Of a stretch of 64,000 nucleotides of DNA, positions 35,340 through 44,116 are shown piece by piece (positions within the stretch are counted from its first letter, which is position 1; each line of letters begins with the position of its first letter). The stretch covers positions 3,144,001-3,208,000 of the forward strand of contig NZ_JRKM01000001.1 of assembly GCF_000768065.1 (NCBI RefSeq), read 5' to 3'. A program made the translations under genes and the position numbers. The notes beneath the pieces are model-generated. The model was not told the DNA's origin. It worked only from the letters and a program-made list of their open reading frames with translations, and did no database searches. Source of the stretch: Aquabacterium sp. NJ1. Its GTDB lineage: Bacteria > Pseudomonadota > Gammaproteobacteria > Burkholderiales > Burkholderiaceae_C.

Positions 35340-35897
35340 TCAAGAGCGCAGCCGGCTGTGCGCCGGCACGCTCGCCAGAAGGAACTCCATCTGGTCGGCC
35401 ACGATGCGCCGCCCGCGCAGGATCATGTCCTCGTGCAGGCTGGGCACATAGGGCAGGTAGTACATCGACCAGCCCAGCTCATTGAGCGTGCGGTTGCCCT
35501 TGCGGCCGTTGCAGCCGCGGCAGGCCGTGATGCAGTTCATCCAGGTGTCGAGCCCGCCACGCGAGGTCGGCATGATGTGCTCACGCGTGAGGTCATCGAG
35601 GTGAAAGCGCCCGCCGCAGTAGGCGCAGACCTGGCGGTCCCGGGCAAACAGCTTGGGGTTGGACAGCGCCGGTTGCTGGCGCCAGGCCCGGCTGGGCATT
35701 GCGCCATGCACGGCCACGATCGGGTGCAGCTCCAGCCGGGACTGCAGCCCCGTTCGCCGCTGAACCCCCCCGCGCAGCACGATAAAGGGGTCCCCCAGCG
35801 TCCACGCGACACCGTTGCTGGCATACAGAACCGCCGCTTCCTTGGCCGACAGCCAAGCCTGCGGACGGCCTGACACGTCAAGTTGCAGCACGTCCAT
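35340..35897 (-). CDS. HNH endonuclease
   Basis: A 185-residue protein with a C-terminal half HNH domain: CAYCGG and CRGCNG supply the zinc cysteines, and TREHIMPTSRGG, the MNC stretch and GRKGN carry the HNH catalytic elements. The N-terminal part (about 1-85) is a conserved extension of this small HNH group. Convergent with the RTX gene, only 12 bp apart. It could be a housekeeping or mobile-element nuclease; nothing mobile adjoins it. Confidence 0.88.
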   Translation of the reverse strand: MDVLQLDVSGRPQAWLSAKEAAVLYASNGVAWTLGDPFIVLRGGVQRRTGLQSRLELHPIVAVHGAMPSRAWRQQPALSNPKLFARDRQVCAYCGGRFHLDDLTREHIMPTSRGGLDTWMNCITACRGCNGRKGNRTLNELGWSMYYLPYVPSLHEDMILRGRRIVADQMEFLLASVPAHSRLRS

Positions 35898-36134
35898 ACA
35901 GCCCTCACAAGGCGATGATGAGCACAGGATAGTGCGGCTTGCATGACTTTTTCAACCATTTGAGTGCAGGGTGCCCGGTTTCTCGCGGTCGCATCGCAAC
36001 ACTCAGGGTGACTACCTAGGCCGAAGGGCGGGGGAAAGGCAGGTCCTGATGCACCAAGCCGCACGATGCAAGAAATGCCACAAAAAAAAGTTTGGGAAAG
36101 CTCACACAGCTGTCATCTTTTTTTGCAAAATAGC

Positions 36135-36146
36135 ACGACCGTTCGT
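36135..36146. promoter_or_regulatory. possible TetR autoregulatory operator
   Basis: ACGACCGTTCGT, an imperfect palindrome, lies 14 bases before the TetR start codon. Its reverse complement contains AACGGTCGT, also found upstream of the lone acyl-CoA dehydrogenase gene (7130-7138). Confidence 0.45.
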
Positions 36147-36159
36147 TTTATTCCGAGGA

Positions 36160-36909
36160 ATGCCCTTGTCCGATTTGCTGCCCCAAGACGCCAAGCCCGC
36201 CCATGAGGTGGTGCGTGAGCGTGGGCGCGGCGCACACAAGGGCCAGCAGACCCGGGCGGCCATCCTGGAGGCCGCGCTGAACCTGGCCTCCCAGATGGGC
36301 ATCGAGGGTCTGTCCATCGGTGCCCTGGCCGAAGTCACCGGCATGAGCAAGTCCGGCGTGTTCGCCCACTTCGGCTCGCGTGAGGAACTGCAGATTTCCG
36401 TCATCCGGGAGTACCACGAGCGCTTTGAAGAAGAAGTCTTCATGCCGGCCATCCGCCAGCCTCGTGGCCTGCCGCGTCTGCGTGCATTGTTTGACAACTG
36501 GGTGGCCAAGGTCGCCACTGAAATCGATTCCGGTTGCATTTACATCAGCGGTGCGGTTGAATTCGACGACCGTCCGGGCCCGGTGCGCGACGCGCTGGCC
36601 GGCATGGTCGTGACCTGGCACGGGTCACTGGTGCGCGCCATCAAGATGGCCATCGACATGGGCCACCTGCGCGCCGACACCGACCCGATGCAAATGCAGT
36701 TCGAGATCCATGGCCTGATCCTTTCGCTTCATCATGACGCGCGCTTCTTGCGTTCGCCTGATGCAATCGATCGGGCCCGCACGGCGTTCGAGCGTCTCAT
36801 CCAGTACTACACCCTGGGTGCGCCGACGTCGTCTGGAGCAGCCGGGCCTTCGGGCTCGTCTACTGTCGGGGGCGCGGCCACACAGGCTGCGCCGCTGACT
36901 TCTGTTTGA
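36160..36909 (+). CDS. TetR/AcrR-family regulator, next to the beta-oxidation operon
   Basis: A 249-residue regulator: an N-terminal helix-turn-helix (residues about 30-70, IGALAEVTGMSKSGVFAHFGSREEL) and a helical sensor domain; the C-terminus is a Ser/Gly/Ala-rich tail. ATG 36160 is listed, but GAGGAA (36155-36160) sits too close to it; TTG at 36166, two codons on, has a 5-base spacing and may be the true start. It lies 74 bp before the acyl-CoA dehydrogenase operon in the same direction, a likely target. Confidence 0.87.
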   Translation: MPLSDLLPQDAKPAHEVVRERGRGAHKGQQTRAAILEAALNLASQMGIEGLSIGALAEVTGMSKSGVFAHFGSREELQISVIREYHERFEEEVFMPAIRQPRGLPRLRALFDNWVAKVATEIDSGCIYISGAVEFDDRPGPVRDALAGMVVTWHGSLVRAIKMAIDMGHLRADTDPMQMQFEIHGLILSLHHDARFLRSPDAIDRARTAFERLIQYYTLGAPTSSGAAGPSGSSTVGGAATQAAPLTSV

Positions 36910-36983
36910 TCCCCCCTGTCGCCTGGCCACGTAGATCAGGTTTTTCATTGTTTAACGTGTATTTCTGACCGAGGAGCTTCACG

Positions 36984-38774
36984 ATGCCTTCCTACAATCC
37001 CCCGCTGCGCGACATGCAATTCGTGATGCATGAACTGCTGGGCGCTGTTGATGAACTCAAGCAGATCCCTGCTTACGCAGACCTGGACGAAGACACCGTC
37101 AATGCCGTGCTCGAAGAAGGCGGCAAGTTCGCCTCCAAGGTGCTGGCCCCCCTGAACCTGGTTGGCGACACCCAAGGTTGCGTCCTGAACAAGGAAACCC
37201 ACGAAGTCAAGACACCTGACGGTTTCAAGGAAGCCTACAAGCAGTACACCGAAAACGGCTGGTCGGCTCTGTCGGCTGATCCGGAGTGGGGCGGTCAGGG
37301 TATGCCTCAGCTGGTCAACCAGGCCATCTATGAAATGAACAACTCGGCCAACCAGGCCTGGACGATGTACCCTGGCCTGAGCCACGGTGCCCATGCCGCC
37401 CTGGAAGCCCACGGTACCGACGCTCAAAAGAAGCTGTACCTGCCCAAGCTGACCTCCGGCGAGTGGACCGGCACGATGTGCCTGACCGAACCCCATTGCG
37501 GTACCGACCTGGGCCTGCTGCGCACCAAGGCCGAGCCCGTGGGCGACGGCACCTACAAGATCACCGGCGCCAAGATCTTCATCTCGGCCGGTGAACATGA
37601 CATGGCCGAGAACATCGTCCATCTGGTGCTGGCTCGCCTGCCGGATGCTCCCGCTGGTTCCAAGGGCATCTCCCTGTTCGTGGTGCCCAAGTTCAACGTG
37701 AACGCCGACGGTTCGCTGGGTTCGCGCAACGGCATCTTCTGCGCTGGCCTGGAGCACAAGATGGGCATCCATGGCAACGCCACCGCCCAGATCGTTCTGG
37801 AAGAAGCCATCGGCACCCTGGTGGGCCAACCTCACCGTGGTCTGCCAGCCATGTTCGTGATGATGAACGGTGCCCGTCTGGGCGTGGGCAACCAGTCCCT
37901 GGGCCTGACCCAAGTCGCTTACGAAAACGCCGTGAACTACGCCAAGGACCGCGTGCAGATGCGTGCCCTGTCGGGCCCCAAGCGCCCCGACCTGGCTGCC
38001 GACCCCATCATCGTGCACCCCGATGTGCGCAAGATGCTGCTGACCGCCCGCGCCTGGGCTGAAGGTGCTCGCGCTCTGGTTTACTTCACCGCCATCGAGC
38101 TGGACAAGGCCCACAACCACCCTGATGAAGCCGTCCGCAAGGAATCCGACGACACCGTCGCCCTGCTGACCCCGATCGTCAAGGCCTTCATCACCGACAA
38201 CGCCTGGGCTGCCACGACGCATTGCCAGCAGGTCTACGGTGGCCACGGCTTCATCCACGAGTGGGGCATGGAGCAGTTCGTGCGCGACGCCCGCATCAAC
38301 ATGATCTACGAAGGCACGAACACCGTGCAATCGCTGGACCTGCTGGGCCGCAAGGTGCTGGGCGATGCTGGCGCCAAGCTGACCAAGTTCGGCAAGCTCG
38401 TGGGCAAGTTCGTCAAGGAAAACGCCGACAACGAAGCCATGCAAGAGTTCACCAAGCCCCTGGCTGACCTGGGCCAGAAGGTGCAAGCCTTCACCATGGA
38501 AATCGGCATGAAGGGCATGCAGAACCCTGACGAAGTCGGCGCCGCTGCAGTGGATTACCTGCGCGTGGTCGGCCACCTGGTCTACTCGTACTTCTTTGCC
38601 CGCATGGCCAAGATCGCCCTGGAGAAGCAATCCTCCGGCGACAAGTTCTACATCGCCAAGCTGGCCACCGCCCGCTTCTACTTCGCCAAGCTGCTGCCTG
38701 AAGTCGAGACCCTGATGATCACGGCCAAGGCCGGTCTGAAGCCCCTGGTGGAAATGGACGAAGCCCTGTTCTAA
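36984..38774 (+). CDS. acyl-CoA dehydrogenase, DmdC-like
   Basis: A 596-residue FAD enzyme for the first step of beta-oxidation, with LTEPHCGTDLG, KIFISAGEHD, QVYGGHGFIHEWGMEQ and the YEGTNTVQSLDLLGRK motif, plus the long C-terminal domain of the group. GAGGAG precedes ATG 36984. It is paralogous to the enzyme at 5225-7045, but forms an operon with the next two genes. Codon use is strongly biased to C-ending codons, consistent with high expression. Confidence 0.94.
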   Translation: MPSYNPPLRDMQFVMHELLGAVDELKQIPAYADLDEDTVNAVLEEGGKFASKVLAPLNLVGDTQGCVLNKETHEVKTPDGFKEAYKQYTENGWSALSADPEWGGQGMPQLVNQAIYEMNNSANQAWTMYPGLSHGAHAALEAHGTDAQKKLYLPKLTSGEWTGTMCLTEPHCGTDLGLLRTKAEPVGDGTYKITGAKIFISAGEHDMAENIVHLVLARLPDAPAGSKGISLFVVPKFNVNADGSLGSRNGIFCAGLEHKMGIHGNATAQIVLEEAIGTLVGQPHRGLPAMFVMMNGARLGVGNQSLGLTQVAYENAVNYAKDRVQMRALSGPKRPDLAADPIIVHPDVRKMLLTARAWAEGARALVYFTAIELDKAHNHPDEAVRKESDDTVALLTPIVKAFITDNAWAATTHCQQVYGGHGFIHEWGMEQFVRDARINMIYEGTNTVQSLDLLGRKVLGDAGAKLTKFGKLVGKFVKENADNEAMQEFTKPLADLGQKVQAFTMEIGMKGMQNPDEVGAAAVDYLRVVGHLVYSYFFARMAKIALEKQSSGDKFYIAKLATARFYFAKLLPEVETLMITAKAGLKPLVEMDEALF

Positions 38775-38853
38775 TCAACAGGCCGTTCAAAGGGAGGTGG
38801 GTCCACTGCCTCCCTTTTCCATCTCCATTTCCCAAGTTCTGCTAGGAGAGAAC

Positions 38854-41253
38854 ATGAGTCAATTCAATGTGCGCAAGGTTGCCGTGCTCGGCGCCGGCGT
38901 CATGGGCGCCCAGATCGCGGCCCACCTGGTCAACTGCAAGGTGCCGGTCGTTCTGTTCGACCTGCCCGCCAAGGAAGGCCCCAAGAACGGCATCGTGACC
39001 AAGGCTGTCGAAGGCCTGAAGAAGCTGAAGCCTTCGCCCCTGGGCGTGGCCGAAGACGCCGTGCTGATCCAGCAAGCCAACTACGAAGAGCACCTCGAAG
39101 AGCTGCGTGGTTGCGACCTGATCATCGAAGCCATCGCCGAGCGTCTGGACTGGAAGGAAGATCTGTACAAGAAGATCGCGCCCTTCGTGAACGACAAGGC
39201 CATCCTGGCCACCAACACCTCCGGTCTGTCCATCACGGCCATGGCCAATGTGTTGCCCGAGCAGCTGCGTTCGCGCTTCCTGGGTATCCACTTCTTCAAC
39301 CCCCCCCGCTACATGTTCCTGCTGGAACTGATCCCCACCGAGTTCACCGCGCCTGACGTGGTCGACAAGCTGGAGACCTTCTCGGCCTCCGTGGTGGGCA
39401 AGGGCGTGGTTCGTGCATACGACACCCCCAACTTCATCGCCAACCGCGTGGGCGTGGCCGGCATGATGCTGACCTTCCGCGAAGTCGAGCGTTCGGGCCT
39501 GGGTTACGACGTCGTCGACGACCTGACCGGCAAGAAGATGGGCCGTGCTTCGTCGGCCACCTTCCGTACCGCCGACGTGGTGGGTCTGGACACGATGGCA
39601 CATGTCATCAAGACCCTGCAGAACGGCGCCAAGGATGACCCGTTCAACAGCTGCTTCGCCAACCCCGTGGCGCTGGACAAGCTGCTGGCCCTGGGCAACT
39701 TCGGCCAGAAGACCAAGGCTGGTTTCTTCAAGAAGGAAGGCAAGACCATCCTTCAGTTCAACGCTGAAACCGGTGAATACGTGCCTGCTGGCGCCAAGGC
39801 CGACAAGGAAGTCACCGACATCCTCAAGAAGCCTGCTGCCGAGCGCGTGAAGGCCCTGCGTGAGTCCGCTCACCCGCAAGCCCAGTTCATCTGGGCCCTG
39901 CTGCGCAACGCCTTCCACTACGCTGCCGTGACGCTGGAATCGATCGCCGAATCCGCTCGCGAAGTGGACTTCGCCATGCGCTGGGGCTTCGGCATGAAGC
40001 AAGGCCCGTTCGAAATCTGGCAAGAAGCCGGCTGGAAGCAAGTGGCTGAATGGGTGAAGGCCGACATCGATTCGGGCAAGGCCCTGTCGAAGGCCCCGCT
40101 GCCCGCCTGGGTGTTCGACGGCCGCGACGGTGTGCACACCGCCGAAGGTTCGTGGTCGCCCAAGACCGGCAAGTACGTGCCCATCCGCGATCTGCCCGTC
40201 TACAAGCGTCAGGCCTTCCGTGAAAACGTGCTGGGCTCGCAAGCCCCGAACGCGGCCACCGCTGGCAAGACCCTGTTTGAAGACGCCGCCATCCGCCTGT
40301 GGACCTTGGACGACGAAGTGGTCATCGCTTCGATCAAGTCCAAGATGCACACCATCAGCGCCGAAGTGACCGCTGGCCTGGCCAAGGGTCTGGAAATCGC
40401 TGAAGCCGGCTACAAGGGCATGGTCATCTGGACGCAAGACGGCCCCTTCTCTGCTGGTGCCGACCTGCAATCCATGATGCCCGCCTTCATGAGCGGTGGT
40501 GGCAAGGCCATCGCCCCGTTCGAGAAGCAACTGCAGGACTTCATGCTGTCGCTGCGCTACTCCAACGTGCCGACCGTGGCTGCGATGCACGGCCTGGCCC
40601 TGGGTGGTGGTTGCGAACTGGCTGTGCACGCTGCCAAGCGTGTGGCCGCCATGGAAACCTATGTGGGTCTGGTCGAAGTCGGCGTGGGTCTGATCCCTGG
40701 CGGCGGCGGTCTGGCTTACCTGGCTCGCCGTGCTGCTGAGCAAGTCGAAGCGTCCAAGGGCGTGTCCGGCATGGTCGGCGCCGAGCTGATGGGCTTCGTC
40801 AAGGAAGGTTTCCAGGCTGCGGCCATGGCCAAGGTGGCAACCTCTGCCATCGAAGCCCGCAAGTTCGGCTACCTGCTGGACAGCGACGTGATCGTGCCCA
40901 ACAAGGACGAAGTCCTGTACGTGGCCATCGCCCAAGCCAAGGCCATGTTCGAGTCCGGCTACCGCGCACCTGCCAAGAAGCAATTCGCTGTGGCCGGCCG
41001 CAACGTGAAGGCCACGCTGCAGTCGTCGCTGATCAACATGCGTGATGGCGGCTTCATCTCTGCCCACGACTACTACATCAGCTCCTGCATCGCCGATGTG
41101 CTGACCGGCGGCGACGTCGATGGCGGCACCCTGGTGAGCGAGGAATACCTGCACGCCCTGGAGCGCAAGCACTTCTGCACGCTGTTGGACAACCCCAAGA
41201 CGCAAGAACGCATCATGGGCATGCTGTCGACCGGCAAGCCTGTCCGCAACTGA
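38854..41253 (+). CDS. bifunctional 3-hydroxyacyl-CoA dehydrogenase / enoyl-CoA hydratase (FadN-type)
   Basis: A 799-residue enzyme. The N-terminal half is 3-hydroxyacyl-CoA dehydrogenase (NAD motif GAGVMGAQIAAHL near residue 12; IHFFNPPRYMFLLELIP; NRVGVAG). The C-terminal half is crotonase-like (FSAGADLQSM, HGLALGGGCELA). This order is opposite to FadB/FadJ and matches FadN of Bacillus. It converts enoyl-CoA to 3-ketoacyl-CoA. Start ATG 38854 has TAGGAGAG upstream. Middle gene of a dehydrogenase-FadN-thiolase operon. Confidence 0.93.
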   Translation: MSQFNVRKVAVLGAGVMGAQIAAHLVNCKVPVVLFDLPAKEGPKNGIVTKAVEGLKKLKPSPLGVAEDAVLIQQANYEEHLEELRGCDLIIEAIAERLDWKEDLYKKIAPFVNDKAILATNTSGLSITAMANVLPEQLRSRFLGIHFFNPPRYMFLLELIPTEFTAPDVVDKLETFSASVVGKGVVRAYDTPNFIANRVGVAGMMLTFREVERSGLGYDVVDDLTGKKMGRASSATFRTADVVGLDTMAHVIKTLQNGAKDDPFNSCFANPVALDKLLALGNFGQKTKAGFFKKEGKTILQFNAETGEYVPAGAKADKEVTDILKKPAAERVKALRESAHPQAQFIWALLRNAFHYAAVTLESIAESAREVDFAMRWGFGMKQGPFEIWQEAGWKQVAEWVKADIDSGKALSKAPLPAWVFDGRDGVHTAEGSWSPKTGKYVPIRDLPVYKRQAFRENVLGSQAPNAATAGKTLFEDAAIRLWTLDDEVVIASIKSKMHTISAEVTAGLAKGLEIAEAGYKGMVIWTQDGPFSAGADLQSMMPAFMSGGGKAIAPFEKQLQDFMLSLRYSNVPTVAAMHGLALGGGCELAVHAAKRVAAMETYVGLVEVGVGLIPGGGGLAYLARRAAEQVEASKGVSGMVGAELMGFVKEGFQAAAMAKVATSAIEARKFGYLLDSDVIVPNKDEVLYVAIAQAKAMFESGYRAPAKKQFAVAGRNVKATLQSSLINMRDGGFISAHDYYISSCIADVLTGGDVDGGTLVSEEYLHALERKHFCTLLDNPKTQERIMGMLSTGKPVRN

Positions 41254-41271
41254 TCGATCGGAGACAAATCT

Positions 41272-42495
41272 ATGTCTAAGCAACTCCGCGACGTTTACGT
41301 CGTTGCCGCCACCCGCACCCCGATCGGCAAGTCTGGCCGCGGCGTGTTCAAGAACACCCGCCCTGACGATCTGCTGGTCGCCACCATCAAGAGCGCCCTC
41401 AAGCAAGTTCCCACGCTGGACCCTGCTGCCATCGAAGACGCCATCGTGGGCTGCGCGATGCCTGAAGGCGAACAAGGCATGAACGTGGCCAAGATCGCCA
41501 CGCTGCTGTCTGGCCTGCCCAAGACCGTGGCCGGTGCCACCGTGAACCGCTTCTGCGCGGCCGGTATCACCGCCGTGTCGATCGCTGCTGACCGCATTCG
41601 TGTGGGCGAAGCCGAAGTCATGATCGCCGGTGGCGTGGAATCGATGTCCATGGTGCCCATGGGCGGTTCCAAGCCTTCGTTCAACCCCAAGGTCGTGGAC
41701 CTGGACGAGAACGTCGGTATCGCCTACGGCATGGGCATGACCGCCGAGAAGGTGGCCGAGCAGTGGAAGGTGACCCGCGAAGAGCAGGACGCTTTCGCTG
41801 TGGAATCGCACCGTCGTGCCATCGCCGCTCAACAAGCTGGCTGGTTCGATGCCGAGACCACCCCGATCGAAGTCGAAGTGCGTACACCTAACCTGGAAAC
41901 AGGCGAAGTGACGATCACCAAGAAGGTCATCAACCGTGACGAAGGCGCCCGTCCTGACACCTCGATGGAGGGCCTGGCCAAGCTGCGTGCCGTGTTCGCT
42001 GCCAAGGGTTCGGTCACGGCCGGTAACTCGTCGCAGACGTCTGACGGCGCTGGCTGCCTGATCCTGGCTTCGAAGGAAGCTTGCGAGAAGTACGGCCTGA
42101 AGCCTCTGGCCAAGTTCGTGGCTTTCGCCGTGAAGGGCGTGCCTCCAGAAATCATGGGTATCGGCCCGATCGAAGCCATCCCCAAGGCTCTGGAATACGC
42201 AGGCCTGAAGGCTTCGGACATGGACTGGGTTGAGCTGAACGAAGCGTTCGCTGCTCAGTCGCTGGCTGTGCTGAAGGATCTGGACAGCAAGGGCCACGTG
42301 CTGGACCGCGCCAAGGTGAACCCGATGGGCGGCGCGATCGCCCTGGGTCACCCGCTGGGTGCAACCGGTGCCATCCGCGCTGCGACCGTGGTGCACGGTC
42401 TGCGTCGCACGGGCGGCAAGTACGGCATGGTGACGATGTGTATCGGTACCGGCCAAGGTGCTGCTGGCATTTTCGAGCGCGTCGACAGCCTGTGA
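41272..42495 (+). CDS. acetyl-CoA C-acyltransferase (thiolase)
   Basis: A 407-residue thiolase closing the beta-oxidation cycle. The nucleophile Cys lies in TVNRFCAAGITAVSIAADRI, the GGVESMSMVPMGG loop follows, and the C-terminal half has NEAFAAQSLA, NPMGGAIALGHPLGATGAIR (His) and CIGTGQGAAGIFE (second Cys). Degradative rather than biosynthetic type, judged by operon context. It starts 19 bp after the FadN-type gene. Confidence 0.94.
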   Translation: MSKQLRDVYVVAATRTPIGKSGRGVFKNTRPDDLLVATIKSALKQVPTLDPAAIEDAIVGCAMPEGEQGMNVAKIATLLSGLPKTVAGATVNRFCAAGITAVSIAADRIRVGEAEVMIAGGVESMSMVPMGGSKPSFNPKVVDLDENVGIAYGMGMTAEKVAEQWKVTREEQDAFAVESHRRAIAAQQAGWFDAETTPIEVEVRTPNLETGEVTITKKVINRDEGARPDTSMEGLAKLRAVFAAKGSVTAGNSSQTSDGAGCLILASKEACEKYGLKPLAKFVAFAVKGVPPEIMGIGPIEAIPKALEYAGLKASDMDWVELNEAFAAQSLAVLKDLDSKGHVLDRAKVNPMGGAIALGHPLGATGAIRAATVVHGLRRTGGKYGMVTMCIGTGQGAAGIFERVDSL

Positions 42496-42563
42496 TGATC
42501 GGCTTCAGACAGGCTGTTGATCGGGTGCTTGTAGAGGCCCGGTTGATGGCGGTTTGAACGACG

Positions 42564-42596
42564 AGCCCGCATGGAGTGATCCTTGCGGGCTTTTTT
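42564..42596 (+). terminator. intrinsic terminator of the beta-oxidation operon
   Basis: GCCCGCA (42565-42571) pairs with TGCGGGC (42584-42590), followed by six T (42591-42596), about 70 bases after the thiolase stop codon. Confidence 0.9.
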
Positions 42597-42678
42597 GTAT
42601 GTGCGTGTTTGGGTGAGGTTTTTGGGTTGTGGTGGTTGACGGTGAGGGTTTCGGGACGGTGGCGGTGTGTGCCTGCGC

Positions 42679-43041
42679 CGCTCCTGACGCGGGGCACCAC
42701 CGAGCTGGTTCACTTTGGCCTCTTGAACACGGGCCTGCCCATGCAGCTGATCAGGACACCGCGAATGGTCGCTTTGCAGGCACACACCACCACCATCCCG
42801 CGACACACCGTGGCGGGGCGGGGCGGTCGGGGCAGAGGGCGGCTTGCCGCCCTCTGCCCCGACCTTCTCACCACCGCGCGCTTGCTGGCGTTGTTGGGGG
42901 GGCGGGCCTCGGTGTGGATGGGCCTGGGGGTGCGGGTGAGCGGGCGCAGCGACCATTCGCGGTGTCCTGACTCATGCCTAGCCAGGCTCGTGTTGACGAG
43001 GTCATCCATGCGTGGCGCGGTGGTGGCCCGCGTCAGGAGCG
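42679..43041. repeat. ~360-bp imperfect palindrome with three nested perfect or near-perfect stems
   Basis: Outer arms 42679-42702 and 43018-43041 match in 23 of 24 positions. Middle arms 42751-42773 and 42948-42970 are a perfect 23-bp inverted repeat. A central hairpin has a perfect 19-bp stem with a TT loop (42825-42843/42846-42864). The outer and middle pairs share the same centre near 42860; the sequence between them (42703-42750 against 42971-43017) is also partly complementary. No transposase is present, so this may be a MITE-like element or a large structured RNA or cruciform. Confidence 0.85.
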
Positions 43042-43108
43042 AAGCCCGATCACCCGCGCCCCCAGGTCGCGCCCAACCGCACTGAAGTCCGCCCCCAAAC
43101 AAAAGACC

Positions 43109-43978
43109 ATGCAAGACGCCCTCCACATCACCACCCAAGACGGTCATCGTCTGGCTGCACGTGTCTACACCCCCGACACGCCTCACGGCCCTGTGCAACG
43201 CGCCGTGCTGATCACCTCGGCCATGGGCGTACCGCAGCGCTTCTACGAGGCCTTTGCGCAATGGCTGAGCACGCAAGGTATCGCCGTCATGAGCTTTGAC
43301 TGGCGCGGCATGGGCGAGTCCGCGCCGCCGCGCTTGCGGGGCTACAAGGCCAGCATCACCGACTGGGCCACGAAAGACTTGCCCGCCGTGGTGGATGCCT
43401 TCTGCGCCCGCTGGCCCGATGTGCCGCGTACCTACCTGGGCCACAGCCTGGGCGGCCAGCTGTTCGGCTGGCTGGACCAGCCCGAGCGCTTCGAGCGTGT
43501 GCTCACCGTGGCCAGCGGCAATGGTTACTGGCGGCTCAACGCGCCGGCCGTGCGCCTGCAGGCCCCATTGCTGTGGTGGGTGCTCGCGCCCGTGGCCATC
43601 GGCGTGGCCGGCTACTTCCCGGGCAAGCGCCTGGGCGCTGTGGGCGACCTGCCCGCAGCGGCCATGTGGCAGTGGCGCAAATGGTGCCTGCACCCTGATT
43701 ATCTCGGCGCCGAAGGCCCCGCCTTGCGCGCCCGTTATGCGCAGGTGCAGGTGCCCATCACAGCCGTGGTGCTGGACGACGACGAGCTGCTGCAGCCGGC
43801 CGGCATCCGCAAGCTCTACCGCCTGTACGAAAAGGCGCCGGTGCGTTTCGAGCATCTGCATCCGCATCAGCTGGGCATGAAGCAGATCGGGCACTTCGGC
43901 TTGTTCAAGCCCAGTTCGGCCGAGCGCCTGTGGCCCATGGCCCTGGGCTGGTTGTCGGGGCATGCCCCTGCGGGATAA
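43109..43978 (+). CDS. alpha/beta hydrolase (serine aminopeptidase-like)
   Basis: A 289-residue hydrolase with an N-terminal cap-less alpha/beta fold: DWRGMGES, the nucleophile elbow GHSLGGQ and a C-terminal His in the HLHPHQLGMKQIGHFGLF region. It resembles the predicted hydrolases that act on small esters or lipids. The open frame extends upstream to 42974, into the palindrome, but MQDALHITTQDG at ATG 43109 is the natural family start. Confidence 0.85.
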   Translation: MQDALHITTQDGHRLAARVYTPDTPHGPVQRAVLITSAMGVPQRFYEAFAQWLSTQGIAVMSFDWRGMGESAPPRLRGYKASITDWATKDLPAVVDAFCARWPDVPRTYLGHSLGGQLFGWLDQPERFERVLTVASGNGYWRLNAPAVRLQAPLLWWVLAPVAIGVAGYFPGKRLGAVGDLPAAAMWQWRKWCLHPDYLGAEGPALRARYAQVQVPITAVVLDDDELLQPAGIRKLYRLYEKAPVRFEHLHPHQLGMKQIGHFGLFKPSSAERLWPMALGWLSGHAPAG

Positions 43979-44116
43979 CGCGGCCCCCTGATCGGGCTAT
44001 GCCGTTTGCACCGATGCTGCGCGTTAAGCGAGTCGACACAATGCACTTCAAATTCATTCTGTGACGCTCTGATCCCTTTTCCATGGTGGCGGGCGTGACC
44101 ACCCCGGAGCAACCCC

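Larger units (their letters stand above)
42496..43108. other. gene-free region with terminator and long palindrome
   Basis: 613 bp between the thiolase and a hydrolase gene. It contains the operon terminator (42564-42596) and an imperfect palindrome of about 360 bp (42679-43041). Open frames crossing it on both strands are products of the GC-rich palindrome and show no family features. Confidence 0.75.

Noticed and set aside
38842-42456. 1204-codon open frame on the minus strand opposite the FadN-type and thiolase genes
   Set aside because: It is an antisense shadow: the plus strand holds two clear enzymes, and the antisense product is low-complexity His/Gly/Gln-rich as expected from biased GC codons.
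42576-43085. open frames across the 42679-43041 palindrome on both strands
   Set aside because: No ribosome sites or recognisable motifs; the frames arise from the GC-rich palindrome and both strands code equally poorly.
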